64,000 nt of DNA from UBA7672 sp963718145. Its GTDB lineage: Bacteria > Pseudomonadota > Alphaproteobacteria > Caulobacterales > Hyphomonadaceae. The DNA is taken from contig CAVQYJ010000023.1 in NCBI GenBank assembly GCA_963718145.1, positions 1 to 64,000 of the forward strand, written 5' to 3'. Made by a program: the position numbers and the translations under genes. The notes beneath the pieces are model-generated. The model worked only from the letters and a program-made list of their open reading frames with translations. It was not told the origin of the DNA and did not search any database. This document shows positions 63,386 to 64,000 of this stretch, piece by piece; within the stretch, counting starts at the first letter, position 1, and the number at the start of each line of letters is the position of its first letter.

Positions 63386-63462
63386 GCCGCCATAGCTCAG
63401 TTGGTTAGAGCGCTAGATTGTGGATCTAGAGGTCCCCCGTTCGAGCCGGGGTGGCGGTACCA
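63386..63462 (+). tRNA. tRNA-His (GTG anticodon)
   Basis: A full cloverleaf of 77 bases including encoded CCA (63460-63462). The anticodon stem-loop is CTAGA-TTGTGGA-TCTAG with anticodon GTG. The D arm AGCTCAGTTGGTTAGAGCG and the T arm CCCCG-TTCGAGC-CGGGG are standard. The base before position 1 is T, and the discriminator is A73 after a G1-U72 wobble pair, the departure from universal tRNA-His identity known in Alphaproteobacteria. Confidence 0.97.
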
Positions 63463-63463
63463 C

Positions 63464-64000
63464 TCACCACCGCAATGCAACGGCGCCTGCCGCTGCGCCG
63501 AGTGCTGCGCAGATCGCGATTGCGACTGGATACCATGCTGTCACGAAGGCAAGGGAATCCACTGGACAGTTGAGTGCATATGCGATTGCGGCGATCGCGC
63601 CAGCCAGAACGCCTGCCGCCATGCCGGCCAGTGCAGGGCGCGTCGGAGCCTGGCGGCGAAGCCAAACGAAGAGTACGCCCGCAGCTGGTGCAGCAAGTGT
63701 TGGGATGACTGCGGCGCAGAGGGGGAAGGTTCCACCTGTCAGCGCTGCCATCTGCGCACCGTCCGCAGCCGCAGCCAGCGCGCCCGCGCACACCACCGCG
63801 CTCGCCACGCCCAGCACCACCAGCACCACCACCCCCACACCACCACCCACACCCGGCTTCGCAACGCGCACCAGAACCGGCAGGGCGGCGAGCGCGAACA
63901 GCAGCGAGAGGCCTGCCTTGGCCGCGACCCATGAGCCGCTGACGGCGAAATCGGGGCGAGCCCCGGCAATCAGCAGGATGGCGAGGACCGAATAAGTCAG
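63464..64000 (-). CDS. NrsF/DUF1109-type membrane protein (partial)
   Basis: The open frame continues to the window edge, so the N terminus is missing. The visible 178 residues have repeated membrane helices (LTYSVLAILLIAGA; AGLSLLFALAALPVLV; a Val/Gly-rich helix; then two more) and the signature NCPVDSLAFVTAWYPVAIAICAALG. This matches NrsF/DUF1109, integral membrane anti-sigma proteins such as the one controlling ECF sigma-F of Caulobacter. The sigma gene would be expected just outside the window. The stop lies one base from the tRNA-His end. Confidence 0.82.
   Translation of the reverse strand: MTYSVLAILLIAGARPDFAVSGSWVAAKAGLSLLFALAALPVLVRVAKPGVGGGVGVVVLVVLGVASAVVCAGALAAAADGAQMAALTGGTFPLCAAVIPTLAAPAAGVLFVWLRRQAPTRPALAGMAAGVLAGAIAAIAYALNCPVDSLAFVTAWYPVAIAICAALGAAAGAVALRW

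Noticed and set aside
1..64000. CRISPR array, rRNA operon, prophage
   Set aside because: No regularly spaced direct repeats, no rRNA sequence, and no phage structural genes were seen; the only integrase-like gene is the IS481 transposase.

Overview
The window is high-GC DNA (about two-thirds G+C) from an alphaproteobacterium. The evidence is an Irr-type Fur regulator with AGAA-N3-TTCT operators, a tRNA-His with A73 and no encoded G-1, an NrsF/DUF1109-type anti-sigma protein at the right edge, two TonB-dependent receptors of the kind common in Caulobacterales/Sphingomonadales, and a fused CysN-CysC. Hyphomonadaceae or Caulobacteraceae is my best guess, but that is inference.

Layout. 1-4.1 kb is a decayed accessory island: a frameshifted E1/ThiF-like gene, a frameshifted JAB/JAMM peptidase gene, and a frameshifted zinc-ribbon gene split by an intact IS481-family element with CTAG target duplication. 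4.5-8.8 kb holds a PAS-PAS hybrid histidine kinase and a secreted thioredoxin-like/cytochrome c/PHM-like copper monooxygenase/EF-hand protein. 8.8-11.3 kb is a molybdate transporter in the order modB-modC-modA. 11.5-15.8 kb holds an RNA m5U methyltransferase, MntP and a frameshifted HrpB helicase. 16-23 kb has a large TonB receptor, small genes including a RyR-domain protein, a WYL regulator divergent from a DUF1579-like gene, and a class III CoA-transferase. 23-27.6 kb carries irr and katG, each with an Irr box upstream. 27.7-30.3 kb has a methyltransferase, a GT25 glycosyltransferase and a polysaccharide deacetylase-like gene. 30.3-33.8 kb has kynureninase divergent from an arylformamidase-like lipoprotein hydrolase, followed by GST and VOC genes. 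34-39.7 kb holds assorted envelope and small membrane genes plus a DegT aminotransferase.

40.2-51.4 kb, nearly all on the minus strand, is a tyrosine/phenylalanine catabolic cluster. It contains hppD, maiA (fused to a DegT-like aminotransferase), hmgA, fahA and scoA/scoB, enough to take 4-hydroxyphenylpyruvate to fumarate and acetoacetyl-CoA. It is interrupted by a plus-strand DUF559 nuclease gene bracketed by palindromic repeats, and scoA and scoB are separated by two unrelated genes. 51.5-55.4 kb has a ZIP transporter, then a coupled gene pair: a secreted protein of unknown function followed by a second thioredoxin-like/cytochrome c/copper monooxygenase/EF-hand protein. 55.4-64 kb has cysNC-cysD, a BtuB-type receptor behind a cobalamin riboswitch, a long AsmA-family protein, tRNA-His and a partial nrsF-like gene.

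The most promising undescribed material is (i) the two multidomain haem-copper monooxygenase-like proteins, one with a dedicated partner, and (ii) the DUF559-repeat cassette. Several ordinary genes (hrpB, a secreted gene at 37.9 kb, one at 49.9 kb, perhaps the degT-maiA junction) contain single-base frame breaks. Some apparent pseudogenes may therefore be assembly indels.
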